Assembly: GCF_004854025.1 (NCBI RefSeq)
Contig: NZ_STGM01000008.1
Location: 1 to 64,000, forward strand
Length of the DNA: 64,000 nucleotides
Direction of reading: 5' to 3'
Source: Microbacterium hydrothermale
Lineage (GTDB): Bacteria > Actinomycetota > Actinomycetes > Actinomycetales > Microbacteriaceae
Shown here: piece after piece, positions 9,685 through 22,900 of the stretch
Layout of the letters: each line of letters opens with the position of its first letter
Position numbering within the stretch: the stretch's first letter is position 1
Notes under the pieces: generated by a model
What the model was told of the DNA's origin: nothing
Seen by the model: the letters and a program-made list of their open reading frames with translations, nothing else
The model's database searches: none
Position numbers and translations under genes: made by a program

Positions 9685-11085
9685 TCAGGCGTCCCACACG
9701 GGCGGGTGGGGGAGTGGGCCGCGGCGGCGCTCGAGCTGCGCGGCGAGCGAGAGCAGCACGGCTTCGCCGCCGGGCCGACCGACCAGCTGCACCGACACGG
9801 GGTGGCCGGAGGGGTCGGCGGTCACCGGCAGCGTGAGGGCGGGCAGACCCGCGACGTTGACGAAGCTCGAGTACGGCGCGTACTCGACCTGCATCGCGAA
9901 GGTGCGCTCGGGGCTGTGACCCGCGTAGGCTCCGACGGGCTGCGGCGGCTGCGCGAGAGCGGGCGTCAGGACGGCGTCGAAGCGCGAGAAGTCCGCCACG
10001 GTCCGCCTCTCGAAGGCGCGAGCGGCGGCGAGGCCGCCGAGCAGCTCGACCGCCGACAGGCGGCGTCCTTCCTCGACCAACCACGCCGTCAGCGGTTCCA
10101 CGAGGGCGGCGTCCGCTTCGTCGAGGGGGATGCGCGCCGCGCTCGCGCGCCAGAGCACGTGGAAGAGGTCGGGGTACCCGACCGGATGCCAATCGGCATC
10201 CGTCACGTCGTGCCCGGCATCCGCGAACCACGCCGCCGCCGTCGAGAACGCGTCGCGGGCGGCGGCATCCAGGACGATGTCTTCGCTGTCGTCCCAGGGC
10301 GACACCGTGGTGGTGCCCAGGCGCAGAGGACCGGGATCGCGTCGGGCGGCGTCGACGAACGGGCCCGCCCCGGGTGCGCCCGTGGCATAGGGGAAGGGCG
10401 AAAGGGAGACGAGGGCGTCGAGCAGCAGGCCGGCGTCTTCCACGGTCCGGGCGATCGGCCCGGTCACCGACAGCTGATCGGGGGAGTCCAGCCCCGAACC
10501 GATCGGCAGTCGACCCCGCGAGGGCTTGAGTCCGACGACCCCCACGGTGGCCGAGGGGATGCGGATGGATCCGCCGCCGTCCGACCCGACGGCCGCGGGG
10601 AGCAGACCCACCGCCACGGCGACCGCCGCGCCGCCGCTGGAGCCGCCCGCACCCGCCGAGGGTCGCCAGGGATCGCGCGCCGGGGCGTGGATGAGGGGCT
10701 CGGTGAACCCGGTGAGCCCGAACTCCGACGTGCTCGTCTTGCCCACGTTCACCGCGCCGGCGGCGTCGAGCGCGATCGCCAGCGGATCGGATGCCGCCGG
10801 GACGTGGTCCTCCCGCGATCTCGACCCGTACCGCGTCGGCACACCGGCCCGCGCGACGAGATCCTTGTCGGCGAGCGGAACGCCCCACAGCGACCCCCGC
10901 GCCGGCCGCTCGAGCCCCGCGGCGCGACGGACCGCGGCATTCGCCGTCACCTCCGCGAACGCACCGAGGTCGTCGAGGCGCTCGATGCGGTCGAGGTAGT
11001 GCCCGACCACTTCGACGGGGGAGAGGTCACCGTCGCGCAGTCCCCGTACCTGGGCGGTCAGGGACATGTCGTGCAGGCGGGTCAT
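9685..11085 (-). CDS. Amidase signature family hydrolase
   Basis: A 466-residue member of the amidase signature family (amide hydrolases including GatA-like enzymes). The catalytic Ser-cisSer-Lys set is visible: the lysine in GVPLADKDLV (about K76), the Gly/Ser-rich AGAGGSSGGAAVAVAVG (about residues 150-165) and SDGGGSIRIPSATVGVVGLK. It lacks the GatA-specific C-terminus and no gatB/gatC lies nearby, so a stand-alone amidase (amides, nitrile-derived or peptide amides) is likelier than a tRNA amidotransferase subunit. The ATG is fixed by a TAGGCT box six bases upstream on the minus strand. Confidence 0.87.
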   Translation of the reverse strand: MTRLHDMSLTAQVRGLRDGDLSPVEVVGHYLDRIERLDDLGAFAEVTANAAVRRAAGLERPARGSLWGVPLADKDLVARAGVPTRYGSRSREDHVPAASDPLAIALDAAGAVNVGKTSTSEFGLTGFTEPLIHAPARDPWRPSAGAGGSSGGAAVAVAVGLLPAAVGSDGGGSIRIPSATVGVVGLKPSRGRLPIGSGLDSPDQLSVTGPIARTVEDAGLLLDALVSLSPFPYATGAPGAGPFVDAARRDPGPLRLGTTTVSPWDDSEDIVLDAAARDAFSTAAAWFADAGHDVTDADWHPVGYPDLFHVLWRASAARIPLDEADAALVEPLTAWLVEEGRRLSAVELLGGLAAARAFERRTVADFSRFDAVLTPALAQPPQPVGAYAGHSPERTFAMQVEYAPYSSFVNVAGLPALTLPVTADPSGHPVSVQLVGRPGGEAVLLSLAAQLERRRGPLPHPPVWDA

Positions 11086-11091
11086 GGACCG

Positions 11092-11097
11092 AGCCTA
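11092..11097 (-). promoter_or_regulatory. -10 hexamer TAGGCT of the amidase gene
   Basis: Read on the minus strand, TAGGCT is followed by CGGTCC and then the ATG of the amidase gene. The six-base gap indicates a leaderless mRNA. Confidence 0.6.
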
Positions 11098-11126
11098 CGT
11101 CCGTGCTCCGCCGGGCCGCTCGCCGC

Positions 11127-11696
11127 TCAGATCCAGTACTCCGGCGTCGTGAGCAGCGCGCGCGTGTCTTCGCCGTTGCGGCGCGTGCGCGCCTTGGCCG
11201 GGACGCCCACGAGCACGCTGTCGGCCGGGGCGTCGCGCGTGACGACGGCGTTCGCCCCCACGACCGAGCGGGCACCGAGGGTGATCGGCCCGAGGATCTT
11301 CGCCCCCGCGCCCACGGCGACGCCGTCGTGCAGCGTGGGGTGCCGCTTCCCGCCCTCGCGCTGTCGACCGCCCAGGGTCACGCCGTGGTAGAGCATGACG
11401 TCGTCGCCGACCTCCGCGGTCTCGCCGACGACGACGCCCATGCCGTGGTCGATGAAGAACCGCCGACCGATCGTCGCTCCGGGGTGGATCTCGATGCCGG
11501 TGAGCCAGCGGGTCACCTGCGACAGGGCCCGCGCGGGGAAGCGCAGCCCCCGTCGCCACAGGCGGTGGGCGACGCGGTACGCCCACACAGCGTGCAGCCC
11601 CGGGTACAGCAGCGCGATCTCGATCCCGCCGCGCGCCGCGGGATCGCGGAGCTTGGCGGAGGCGATGTCTTCTCGGATGCGGGAGAGCACTCCCAC
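11127..11696 (-). CDS. cysE: Serine O-acetyltransferase
   Basis: Acetyl-CoA-dependent acetylation of serine to O-acetylserine, the committed step of cysteine synthesis. The 189-residue product is the short bacterial form (EpsC/CysE-like). It has the hexapeptide left-handed beta-helix ([59 protein letters not shown]) with the catalytic histidines and ends in the dipeptide WI. A C-terminal isoleucine is the tail that inserts in the CysK active site in the cysteine synthase complex. GTG start one base after the cysK stop, so the pair is one operon. Confidence 0.94.
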   Translation of the reverse strand: MGVLSRIREDIASAKLRDPAARGGIEIALLYPGLHAVWAYRVAHRLWRRGLRFPARALSQVTRWLTGIEIHPGATIGRRFFIDHGMGVVVGETAEVGDDVMLYHGVTLGGRQREGGKRHPTLHDGVAVGAGAKILGPITLGARSVVGANAVVTRDAPADSVLVGVPAKARTRRNGEDTRALLTTPEYWI

Positions 11697-11697
11697 G

Positions 11698-12636
11698 TCA
11701 GTCTTCGCGCAGGTGCTCGTAGAGCGCGGTTGAGAGGTACCGCTCGCCGTAGGACGGGATGATCACGACGATGTTCTTGCCCGCGGCCTCGGGGCGACGA
11801 GCGACCTCAAGTGCCGCCCAGATGGCGGCACCCGACGACATGCCGACCAGGATGCCGTCCTTCGCGGCCGTCTCGCGGGCCAGGCGGATGGCGTCGTCGA
11901 ACTCGACGTCGATGACCTCGTCGATGATGTCGCGGTCGAGGATCGCCGGCACGAAGTTGGGTCCGATGCCCTGGATCTTGTGCGGGCCCGGGTGCCCCTT
12001 GGTCAGCACGGGGGAGTCCGCGGGCTCGACGGCCACGATCTTGACGTCGGGGTTGCGCTCCTTGAGCACCTGGCCGACGCCGGTGATGGTGCCGCCGGTG
12101 CCGATGCCGGCGACGAAGTAGTCGACCTTGCCCTCGGTGTCGCGCAGGATCTCTTCGGCCGTCGTCTTGCGGTGGATCGCCGGGTTGGCCTCGTTCTCGA
12201 ACTGGCGGGCCCAGACCGCGCCCGGCGTCTCGGCGACGATGCGCTTGGCCTCGTCGACGGCGTGCGACATGCCCTTGGTGGGATCGGTCAGCACGAGTTC
12301 GGCGCCGAAGGCCTTGAGCAGGATGCGGCGCTCCTTCGACATCGAGGCCGGCATCGTCAGGATGACCTTGTAGCCGCGCGCCGCGCCGACCATCGCCAGC
12401 GCGATGCCCGTGTTGCCGCTCGTCGACTCGACGAGGGTGCCACCGGGCTTGAGCTCGCCCGAGGCTTCGGCGGCGTCGACGATCGCGATGCCGAGGCGGT
12501 CCTTCACGCTCGAGGCCGGGTTGTAGAACTCGAGCTTCGCGAGGATCTGCCCCCCGGCGCCCTCGGCCACGCGGTTCAGCCGCACGAGCGGCGTGTCGCC
12601 GAATGCAGAGGTGATGTCGGAGTGGATGCCGGGCAT
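11698..12636 (-). CDS. cysK: Cysteine synthase A (O-acetylserine sulfhydrylase)
   Basis: PLP enzyme that makes cysteine from O-acetylserine and sulfide. The 312-residue product has the PLP lysine K45 in [13 protein letters not shown], the substrate loop [14 protein letters not shown], the PLP phosphate-binding [12 protein letters not shown], and the C-terminal [12 protein letters not shown] motif. The ATG is preceded by AAAGGCGAG, a clear ribosome binding site, unlike most neighbours. Operon with cysE downstream; the arrangement supplies both enzymes of the cysteine synthase complex in one transcript. Divergent from prmC. Confidence 0.96.
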   Translation of the reverse strand: MPGIHSDITSAFGDTPLVRLNRVAEGAGGQILAKLEFYNPASSVKDRLGIAIVDAAEASGELKPGGTLVESTSGNTGIALAMVGAARGYKVILTMPASMSKERRILLKAFGAELVLTDPTKGMSHAVDEAKRIVAETPGAVWARQFENEANPAIHRKTTAEEILRDTEGKVDYFVAGIGTGGTITGVGQVLKERNPDVKIVAVEPADSPVLTKGHPGPHKIQGIGPNFVPAILDRDIIDEVIDVEFDDAIRLARETAAKDGILVGMSSGAAIWAALEVARRPEAAGKNIVVIIPSYGERYLSTALYEHLRED

Positions 12637-12669
12637 GGCTCGCCTTTCGCCGTCGGTCGGGACGCGATC

Positions 12670-12675
12670 ATTTTA
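12670..12675 (-). promoter_or_regulatory. -10 hexamer TAAAAT for cysK-cysE
   Basis: TAAAAT on the minus strand, about 34 bases before the cysK ATG, is the most AT-rich hexamer of this divergent intergenic region. No convincing -35 is visible. The leader so defined carries the AAAGGCGAG ribosome binding site. Confidence 0.45.
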
Positions 12676-12786
12676 GGCGAGCCCTCCGACACGGCGGCTC
12701 GTGTGACGCTGCTTGACGCGGCGGGGCGCACCCGTCCCGAGCCCGCGCGGGCCGGAGGCGTCCCGCGGCTAGGCTGGGTGCCCGTC

Positions 12787-13689
12787 ATGTCTGAGCCCGC
12801 CTCGCCTCCCCACCCCCCGGTCCCCGCCCCCGAGCGGGTCGCCGACGTGCTCCGCGACATCGCGGAGCGTCTCCGCGCCGCCGGCGTCACCGACCCCCAG
12901 GTGGATGCCGAACTCCTCCTCGCCCATGTGCTCGACTCCTCGCGCGGAGGCGTGCAGGCCGCCGCGATCCGCGGGGATCGCCTGCCCGAGGCGGCATCCG
13001 TCGCCCTGGCTCCGCTCGTGGACCGCCGCTGCGCGCGCGAGCCCCTGCAGCACCTGACCGGACGCGCCCCCTTCCGCTCCCTCGAGCTGGCCGTCGGACC
13101 GGGCGTGTTCGTGCCGCGACCCGAGACCGAGATGGTCGCGCAGCTCGCGATCGACGCGCTGCGGGCCGTCGCCTCCGACGCCCCTGTCGCCGTCGACCTC
13201 GGCACCGGCAGCGGCGCGATCGCCCTCGCGATGGCGACCGAGGTGCCGCACGCACGCGTGTACGCCGCGGAGAACAGCGTGGACGCGTTCATCTGGACGA
13301 AGCAGAACCACGCCCTCGTGGGCGCCGAGAACCTCACCCTCGCCTTCATCGACCTCGCCGACGCCTTCCCCGAGCTCGACGGCACGGTCTCGGTCGTGGC
13401 ATCCAACCCTCCTTACGTGCCCGACGACGCGATCCCGCGCGATCCCGAGGTGCGTCTCTACGACCCCCCGGCCGCGCTCTACGGCGGGGCGGACGGATTG
13501 GATGCCGTGCGCCGACTGAGTCGTGTGGGGCTGCGCCTCGCGCACCCCGGCGGGACGATCGTCATCGAGCACGGAGAGTGGCAGGGAGAGGCGATCCGGC
13601 AGATCCTCACGGCGGACGGCTGGCTCTCGGCATCCACTCATCCCGACCTCACCACGCGCGATCGCGCCACGACCGCCGTCCGTCCCTGA
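12787..13689 (+). CDS. prmC: Release factor glutamine N5-methyltransferase
   Basis: Methylates the glutamine of the GGQ motif in release factors 1 and 2 with S-adenosylmethionine. In the 300-residue product the SAM-binding loop is VAVDLGTGSGAIALAMATEV (about residues 135-155) and the catalytic NPPY motif lies in VVASNPPYVPDDAIP. The N-terminal helical bundle that binds the release factor (residues 15-80) is present. A TAGGCT box at 12770-12775 lies close upstream; the ATG at 12787 is chosen, though an in-frame GTG at 12778 exists. Separated from prfA by the GrpB-like gene, amidase and cysK-cysE. Confidence 0.94.
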   Translation: MSEPASPPHPPVPAPERVADVLRDIAERLRAAGVTDPQVDAELLLAHVLDSSRGGVQAAAIRGDRLPEAASVALAPLVDRRCAREPLQHLTGRAPFRSLELAVGPGVFVPRPETEMVAQLAIDALRAVASDAPVAVDLGTGSGAIALAMATEVPHARVYAAENSVDAFIWTKQNHALVGAENLTLAFIDLADAFPELDGTVSVVASNPPYVPDDAIPRDPEVRLYDPPAALYGGADGLDAVRRLSRVGLRLAHPGGTIVIEHGEWQGEAIRQILTADGWLSASTHPDLTTRDRATTAVRP

Positions 13690-13747
13690 CCGGAGCGCTC
13701 GAGCGTGAGCGTGCAGCGCGCGCGGCGCGACTAGACTGGCGCGCGTC

Positions 13748-14464
13748 ATGTCACCCGTCTACGACTGCCGAGACGAGTCGCAGCTGCTGTCCGGAATGCG
13801 CCATGCGCGTCAGGCGATCGGCCGAGGCGAACTCGTCGTGCTCCCCACCGATACCGTCTACGGAATCGCCGCCGACGCGTTCAACGCGCGCGCCGTCGCC
13901 GGGCTCCTCGAAGCGAAGGGGCGCGGTCGTCAGCAGCCGCCGCCGGTCCTGGTCGCGGGCGTCGGCACGCTCCGCGCGCTGGTGGCCGAGATCCCCGCCG
14001 CCGTCGAGGACCTCGTCCGCGAGTTCTGGCCCGGAGGCCTCACCATCGTCCTCCCGGCGCAGCCGTCGCTGTCGTGGGACCTGGGCGACACCCACGGAAC
14101 GGTCGCCGTACGCATGCCGGCGCAGAAGATGACGCTCGAGCTGCTCGAAGAGACCGGGCCGCTCGCGGTGTCGAGTGCGAACCTCACCGGCATGCCCGCC
14201 GCCGTCGACATCGACGCCGCGCGCGACATGCTCGGCGACAGCGTCGCGGCCTACCTCGACGCGGGCGTGAGCGAGACCGGGGTCGCCTCGACGATCGTCG
14301 ACGCCACGCTGCTGGTCGGGGGAGCCGATCCCGTCGTGCGCGTGCTGCGCGAGGGCGCGATCTCGCGGGAGCGGCTGCGCGAGGTGCTCGGCGACCTGCT
14401 CGAGCCCGATCCGGCCGACGCGCCCTCCGACGCAGCCCCGGATGCCGAGGCTCCCGGTCCGTGA
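13748..14464 (+). CDS. tsaC: L-threonylcarbamoyladenylate synthase (TsaC/Sua5 family)
   Basis: Makes threonylcarbamoyl-AMP from threonine, bicarbonate and ATP, the precursor of the universal t6A37 modification of ANN-decoding tRNAs. The 238-residue YrdC/Sua5 domain protein shows GELVVLPTDTVYGIAADAF (about residues 26-45), FWPGGLTIVLPAQ, VAVRMPAQ and VSSANLTGMPAAVDI, all family hallmarks. It is the short form without the Sua5 C-terminal domain; the Pro/Ala/Asp-rich tail is probably unstructured. TAGACT lies ten bases before the ATG. Overlaps the next gene by GTGA, giving a prmC-tsaC-wecA-like cluster common in actinobacteria upstream of atp genes. Confidence 0.93.
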   Translation: MSPVYDCRDESQLLSGMRHARQAIGRGELVVLPTDTVYGIAADAFNARAVAGLLEAKGRGRQQPPPVLVAGVGTLRALVAEIPAAVEDLVREFWPGGLTIVLPAQPSLSWDLGDTHGTVAVRMPAQKMTLELLEETGPLAVSSANLTGMPAAVDIDAARDMLGDSVAAYLDAGVSETGVASTIVDATLLVGGADPVVRVLREGAISRERLREVLGDLLEPDPADAPSDAAPDAEAPGP

Positions 14465-15636
14465 CCCAGTACCTCCTCACCATCCTCTTCACGGCGGCGG
14501 TCACACTCGCGCTGTCGTGGGTGGTGTGGAAGCTCGCGCTGCGGTTCAAGCTCTACCCCGGCATCCGTGACCGGGACGTCCACAAGACCCCCACGCCGCG
14601 CCTGGGCGGGGTCGCGATGTTCCTCGGCGTGGTCGCCGCCTTCGCGCTGTCGAGCCGCAACCCCTACTTCTCGATCTTCTGGACCGATCCGGTCCCGGTC
14701 CTGTCCCTGCTGGGGGCCGTGCTGCTCATCGTCCTCGTCGGCGTCGCCGACGACCTCTGGGACCTCGACTGGATGATCAAGCTCGGGGCGCAGTTCGTCG
14801 CCGCGGGCGTCATCGCCTGGTTCGGACAGCTGCAGATCCTCTCCCTGCCCATCGGCGCCCTGACCGTGGGCTCGAGCTGGGTGAGCTTCCTGCTGACCGT
14901 CTTCGCCCTCGTCGTCGTCATGAACGCGGTGAACTTCATCGACGGGCTCAACGGTCTGGTCGCGGGGGTGTGCCTGATCGCCAACGGCGTCTTCTTCGCC
15001 TACTCGTACCTGCTGGTGCGCGATACCGGAGCGAGCACCTACTTCAACCTCGCGTCGTTCATCGCGGCGGTCCTGGTCGGCGCCTGCTTGGGCTTCCTGC
15101 CGATGAACTGGACCCCCGCCAAGCTCTTCATGGGCGACGCGGGCGCCCTCATGCTGGGCCTTCTGATGGCCAGCTCCGCCGTGGCGATCACCGGGCAGCT
15201 CGACCCCGCCGTCCTCGACCCCGAGAAGATCGGTCGCTCGCAGCTGCTCGGTGCCTTCATCCCGATCCTGCTGCCGGTGGTCATCGTGCTGCTGCCCCTG
15301 CTCGACTTCGGCCTCGCCGTCGCCCGGCGGCAGTGGGCGGGGAAGTCCCCGTTCTCGCCCGACCGCAAGCACCTGCATCATCGGATGCTCGACATGGGGC
15401 ACTCCGACCGCGACGCCGTGCTGATCTTCTACAGCTGGACGGCGGTGGTCAGCCTCGCGTTCCTGCTGATGTACATCGGCACCCAGCAGAGCTGGCCGGG
15501 CGACTACGCCATCGGGATCGCCTTCGGCGTCACCGGGGTGCTCGCGTGCGCCGTCCTGACCCTCCTTCCCTCATCGCACCGTCTGCGACGGCTCTCCCGT
15601 CGCGTCCGACCCACCCGACCGGAGTCCCCCTCATGA
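14461..15636 (+). CDS. wecA: MraY/WecA-family undecaprenyl-phosphate glycosyl-1-phosphate transferase
   Basis: Integral membrane enzyme that transfers a GlcNAc-1-phosphate-type sugar to undecaprenyl (or decaprenyl) phosphate, starting a cell-envelope glycopolymer. The 391-residue protein has about 11 membrane segments; key motifs are LGGVAMFLG, the Asp pair in GVADDLWDLDWMIK, NFIDGLNGLVAG with the catalytic aspartate, FMGDAGALMLG, and the WecA-type histidine motif DRKHLHHRMLDMGHS. GTG at 14461 overlaps the tsaC stop. Its precise sugar substrate is inferred from position and family only; a location just before atp genes is usual for the actinobacterial Rfe-like enzyme. Confidence 0.9.
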   Translation: MTQYLLTILFTAAVTLALSWVVWKLALRFKLYPGIRDRDVHKTPTPRLGGVAMFLGVVAAFALSSRNPYFSIFWTDPVPVLSLLGAVLLIVLVGVADDLWDLDWMIKLGAQFVAAGVIAWFGQLQILSLPIGALTVGSSWVSFLLTVFALVVVMNAVNFIDGLNGLVAGVCLIANGVFFAYSYLLVRDTGASTYFNLASFIAAVLVGACLGFLPMNWTPAKLFMGDAGALMLGLLMASSAVAITGQLDPAVLDPEKIGRSQLLGAFIPILLPVVIVLLPLLDFGLAVARRQWAGKSPFSPDRKHLHHRMLDMGHSDRDAVLIFYSWTAVVSLAFLLMYIGTQQSWPGDYAIGIAFGVTGVLACAVLTLLPSSHRLRRLSRRVRPTRPESPS

Positions 15637-16121
15637 GCAGCGTCTCTCCCGCCCCCCGTCGTCCTCTCTCCAGCACGCCCGTCCTGCGCACCGCTCTCGT
15701 CTGGGGCGGGATCGTCACGGCCGTGCTGCTCGTCGTGGGCGCGGTGGTCGGTTTCGCCGTCGGGGGAGCGGGGGGTCTCGGCAGCGCTCTGGCGGGGGTC
15801 GCCGTCAGCGCGATCTTCCTCGCCGTCACGGCGACGAGCATCCTCGTCGCCAACCGATGGTTCGGCGACCCGCTGTACGTGCCCATCTTCTTCGGCATCG
15901 TCCTGGGCGGGTGGCTGCTGAAGCTGATCCTCTTCATCGTCGCGATCGTCGTTCTGCGCGGGCAGGGCTGGGTCGACCCGGTCGTCTTCTACGTCGCGCT
16001 GGTGGTCAGCGTCATCGCCTCTCTCGCCGTCGACGTCGTGGTGCTGCTGCGCATGCGCATCCCGAGCGTCAGCGACATCACGCTGCCCACCGACCCCGAC
16101 GCCGGCGACCTTCGCGCCTGA
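15633..16121 (+). CDS. AtpI-like small membrane protein
   Basis: A 162-residue protein with four hydrophobic segments (roughly residues 23-45, 50-70, 80-105 and 118-140), overlapping the upstream transferase by ATGA and preceding atpB. Position and topology match the AtpI/UncI family, thought to help assemble the c-ring or supply Mg2+. Sequence conservation in this family is low and no catalytic motif is expected. Its cotranscription with the glycosyl transferase rather than with atpB is suggested by overlap upstream and by the 213-base gap downstream. Confidence 0.7.
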   Translation: MSSVSPAPRRPLSSTPVLRTALVWGGIVTAVLLVVGAVVGFAVGGAGGLGSALAGVAVSAIFLAVTATSILVANRWFGDPLYVPIFFGIVLGGWLLKLILFIVAIVVLRGQGWVDPVVFYVALVVSVIASLAVDVVVLLRMRIPSVSDITLPTDPDAGDLRA

Positions 16122-16334
16122 CGGATGCCATAACCCACCCGTGCGTCTCGTCGCGCCCTTTAGTCCGCGGACGAGACGATCGGCCCTCGCGGACTCATGG
16201 ATCCGCCGGGAGTTTGATAGGGTGGCATAAGTACCCGCCCGCGATGGGAAATCTTCTCCAGGTTCGCACTTCGGGTACCATCACCGACCATCGTCGCAAC
16301 GGTTCACACCGATGCCCCGAAGCTGGAGCCAGCG
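16122..16334 (+). other. atp operon upstream region
   Basis: 213 bases without a canonical start codon in the atpB frame. It contains an inverted repeat CGTCTCGTC (16144-16152) / GACGAGACG (16170-16178) that may end the upstream transcript, a TAGGGT box at 16218-16223 and a TACCAT box at 16276-16281. The latter would give a leader of about 47 bases ending in CTGGAGCCAGCG just before the CTG at 16335. Confidence 0.5.
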
Positions 16335-17425
<1,091 letters not shown>

Positions 17426-17459
17426 TCCGGCCGCTCTCGACTCACTGTAAGGAGACAGG

Positions 17460-18017
17460 ATGCTGAACGCTCTTGTCACACTCGCCGCGGAGCCCGCGGG
17501 AGAGGCGCACAACCCGCTGATCCCGGCGGTGTACGACATCATCTGGTCGGCGGTGTGCTTCGTCGTCATCATCTTCGTGGTGTGGCGTGTGGCCCTGCCG
17601 CGGATGGCGAAGCTGCTCGACGAGCGCAGTGCTGCCATCGAGGGCAACATCGCCAAGGCCGACGAGGCTCAGCGCCAGGCCGAGGCCGCCCTCGAGGAGT
17701 ACACCGCGCAGCTCGCCGAGGCGCGTCGCGAAGCCGGTGAGATCCGCGAGTCCGCGACCCAGGACGGTCGCAAGATCGTCGCCGAGGCCAAGGAGACCGC
17801 CGCGTCCGAGGCGGCTCGCATCACCGCCAGCGCTCACGCGCAGATCGAGGCCGAGCGTCAGACGGCCCTCGTGCAGCTCCGCTCCGAGGTCGGGACCCTC
17901 GCGGTCGACCTCGCGGGCAACGTGATCGGTGAGACCCTGTCGGACGACGCGCGCGCCAACGCCGTGGTCGACCGCTTCCTCGCCGAGCTCGAGGCCTCCG
18001 AGAAGGCGGCCAAGTAA
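17460..18017 (+). CDS. atpF: ATP synthase Fo subunit b
   Basis: Peripheral stalk subunit: one N-terminal membrane helix (about residues 22-42, IIWSAVCFVVIIFVVWRVAL) followed by a long charged coiled coil (residues 50-160) to the C-terminus. Length 185 residues, normal for actinobacteria. ATG start after AAGGAGACAGG, one of the clearest ribosome binding sites here. The stop codon overlaps the next start (TAATG). Confidence 0.95.
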   Translation: MLNALVTLAAEPAGEAHNPLIPAVYDIIWSAVCFVVIIFVVWRVALPRMAKLLDERSAAIEGNIAKADEAQRQAEAALEEYTAQLAEARREAGEIRESATQDGRKIVAEAKETAASEAARITASAHAQIEAERQTALVQLRSEVGTLAVDLAGNVIGETLSDDARANAVVDRFLAELEASEKAAK

Positions 18018-18805
18018 TGGGCAGCGCGACCACTCAGGCCCGGACCGCGACGTCGGAGGCCCTGGCCTCAACGTCGGGTGTCGATCTCGACGTCGCACGC
18101 GAGCTGTTCGCTGCCGTGGCCGCCGTGAGCGGATCGGCGCAGCTGAGCGGCGCGCTGTCCGACTCGTCGGTCCCGGCCGAGGCCCGCGCGGGCCTCGTGT
18201 CGGCCGTGTTCGGTCCGTCGTATCGGCCCGCCACGGTGTCGCTGCTCACGAGCGCCGTCCAGCAGCGCTGGTCGAGCGCGGCGGAGTTCGTCGAGGGTCT
18301 CGAGGAGCTCGCCGTCCGCGCGACCTCGGTCGCCGAGGCCGGCGACATCGAGGCGGAACTCTTCTCGTTCTCGCGCACCGTCGCCTCCAACGGCGAGCTC
18401 GAGCTCGCCCTGGGCGGACGGTTGGGTGACGCATCGGCGAAGGGGACGCTCGTCTCGACCCTCCTCGACGGACGCGCGAGCGCCGGAACCGCCCTCATCG
18501 TGTCCTCGCTCGTCGAGCACGCGCGAGGACGACGGGTGCGTGCCCTGCTCCGTCGCGCGGAGCGCATCGTCGCCGACCAGCGTTCGCGCATCGTCGCCAC
18601 GGTCTCCGCGGCCGCCCCCCTGAGCGCCGACCAGCAGACCCGTCTGCAGAACGCTCTCAGCGCACGTTACGGCTCAGCTGTCACGCTGAACACCGTGATC
18701 GACCCGACCGTGCTCGGAGGCCTGCGCGTGCAGGTGGCCGACGACGTCATCGACGCGAGCGTGTCCGCACGTCTCGCCGACCTCCGCCAGCGGATCGCCG
18801 GCTGA
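18017..18805 (+). CDS. atpH: ATP synthase F1 subunit delta
   Basis: Connects the b-stalk to the alpha3beta3 head. The 262-residue product is longer than the E. coli protein (177) as is common in actinobacteria. The OSCP/delta family C-terminal signature is visible in [20 protein letters not shown] and [20 protein letters not shown]. The start overlaps the atpF stop, so translation is coupled. Sequence is Ala/Ser-rich and the N-terminal helical domain is poorly conserved. Confidence 0.94.
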   Translation: MGSATTQARTATSEALASTSGVDLDVARELFAAVAAVSGSAQLSGALSDSSVPAEARAGLVSAVFGPSYRPATVSLLTSAVQQRWSSAAEFVEGLEELAVRATSVAEAGDIEAELFSFSRTVASNGELELALGGRLGDASAKGTLVSTLLDGRASAGTALIVSSLVEHARGRRVRALLRRAERIVADQRSRIVATVSAAAPLSADQQTRLQNALSARYGSAVTLNTVIDPTVLGGLRVQVADDVIDASVSARLADLRQRIAG

Positions 18806-18867
18806 AGACTTTCCGCCCGAGCGGGCGTGATCTTGGGGGCCGAGGGCCCCACGAACGAAGGAAGACA

Positions 18868-20499
18868 ATGGCAGATCTCTCTATCAGCCCCGACGTCATT
18901 CGTGACGCGCTGAAGGACTTCGTCAACGCCTACGAGCCCACCGGCGCCGCGGCGACCGAGGTCGGCGCCGTCGTCGACGCGGCCGACGGCATCGCTCACG
19001 TCGAGGGCCTTCCCGGCGTCATGGCCAACGAGCTCATCCGCTTCGCGGACGGCACGCTCGGCCTCGCCCAGAACCTCGACGAGAACGAGGTCGGTGTCGT
19101 CGTGCTCGGCGAGTTCTCCGGCATCGAAGAGGGCCAGAGCGTCACCCGCACGGGCGAGGTCCTCTCCGTCGGCGTCGGCGAGGGCTACCTCGGCCGCGTC
19201 GTCGACCCGCTGGGCAACCCCATCGACGGTCTCGGCGAGATCGCGACGACCGGCCGCCGCGCCCTCGAGCTCCAGGCTCCGGGCGTGATGCAGCGCAAGA
19301 GCGTCCACGAGCCCCTGCAGACCGGCATCAAGGCGATCGACGCCATGATCCCCGTCGGCCGCGGTCAGCGTCAGCTCATCATCGGCGACCGCCAGACCGG
19401 CAAGACGGCCATCGCGATCGACACGATCATCAACCAGAAGGCCAACTGGGAGTCGGGCGACGTCAACAAGCAGGTGCGCTGCATCTACGTCGCCATCGGT
19501 CAGAAGGGCTCGACCATCGCTTCGGTGAAGGGCGCGCTCGAGGACGCCGGAGCGATGGAGTACACCACCATCGTCGCCGCCCCCGCCTCCGACCCCGCGG
19601 GCTTCAAGTACCTCGCGCCCTACACCGGCTCGGCCATCGGCCAGCACTGGATGTACGAGGGCAAGCACGTCCTGATCATCTTCGACGACCTGTCGAAGCA
19701 GGCCGAGGCCTACCGCGCCGTGTCCCTCCTCCTGCGTCGCCCGCCGGGCCGCGAGGCGTACCCCGGCGACGTCTTCTACCTGCACTCGCGTCTGCTCGAG
19801 CGTTGCGCGAAGCTGTCCGACGAGCTCGGCGCCGGATCGATGACGGGTCTGCCCATCATCGAGACCAAGGCCAACGACGTCTCGGCGTACATCCCGACCA
19901 ACGTGATCTCGATCACCGACGGCCAGATCTTCCTGCAGTCCGACCTGTTCAACGCCAACCAGCGTCCCGCGGTCGACGTGGGTATCTCGGTGTCGCGCGT
20001 CGGCGGTGACGCCCAGGTCAAGTCGATCAAGAAGGTCTCCGGAACGCTGAAGCTCGAGCTCGCGCAGTACCGCTCGCTCGAAGCCTTCGCGATGTTCGCG
20101 AGCGACCTCGACGCGGCTTCGCGTCGTCAGCTCGCCCGCGGTGCACGTCTGACCGAGCTGCTCAAGCAGCCGCAGTACTCGCCGTACCCCGTCGAGGAGC
20201 AGGTCGTCTCGATCTGGGCCGGCACCAACGGCAAGCTCGACGCGGTCGAGGTGTCCGACGTGCTGCGCTTCGAGCGCGAGCTGCTGGACTACCTGCGCCG
20301 CAACTCGACCGTGCTCGACACGCTGCGCGAGACCAACGTGCTCGGTGACGACACGCTCGCTGAGCTCGAGAAGCACGTCGACGCGTTCTCGAAGGAGTTC
20401 CAGCCCGGCAAGGACCAGAGCGTCGTCGGCGCCGAGAAGGTCGACGCCGCGGAGGCCGAAGACGTCAACCAGGAGCGAATCGTCAAGGGCCGTCGCTGA
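18868..20499 (+). CDS. atpA: ATP synthase F1 subunit alpha
   Basis: Non-catalytic nucleotide-binding subunit of the F1 head, 543 residues. Walker A is [15 protein letters not shown] (about residue 170); the PALYGGLS-region equivalent and the [13 protein letters not shown] motif (about residues 370-385) are present, as is [16 protein letters not shown]. The C-terminus carries an extra acidic/Lys tail of about 20 residues ([20 protein letters not shown]) beyond the usual end. ATG start after GAAGGAAGACA. Confidence 0.97.
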   Translation: MADLSISPDVIRDALKDFVNAYEPTGAAATEVGAVVDAADGIAHVEGLPGVMANELIRFADGTLGLAQNLDENEVGVVVLGEFSGIEEGQSVTRTGEVLSVGVGEGYLGRVVDPLGNPIDGLGEIATTGRRALELQAPGVMQRKSVHEPLQTGIKAIDAMIPVGRGQRQLIIGDRQTGKTAIAIDTIINQKANWESGDVNKQVRCIYVAIGQKGSTIASVKGALEDAGAMEYTTIVAAPASDPAGFKYLAPYTGSAIGQHWMYEGKHVLIIFDDLSKQAEAYRAVSLLLRRPPGREAYPGDVFYLHSRLLERCAKLSDELGAGSMTGLPIIETKANDVSAYIPTNVISITDGQIFLQSDLFNANQRPAVDVGISVSRVGGDAQVKSIKKVSGTLKLELAQYRSLEAFAMFASDLDAASRRQLARGARLTELLKQPQYSPYPVEEQVVSIWAGTNGKLDAVEVSDVLRFERELLDYLRRNSTVLDTLRETNVLGDDTLAELEKHVDAFSKEFQPGKDQSVVGAEKVDAAEAEDVNQERIVKGRR

Positions 20500-20525
20500 G
20501 TAGCGGCGACACGAGGACGTAAATC

Positions 20526-22899
<2,374 letters not shown>

Positions 22900-22900
22900 C

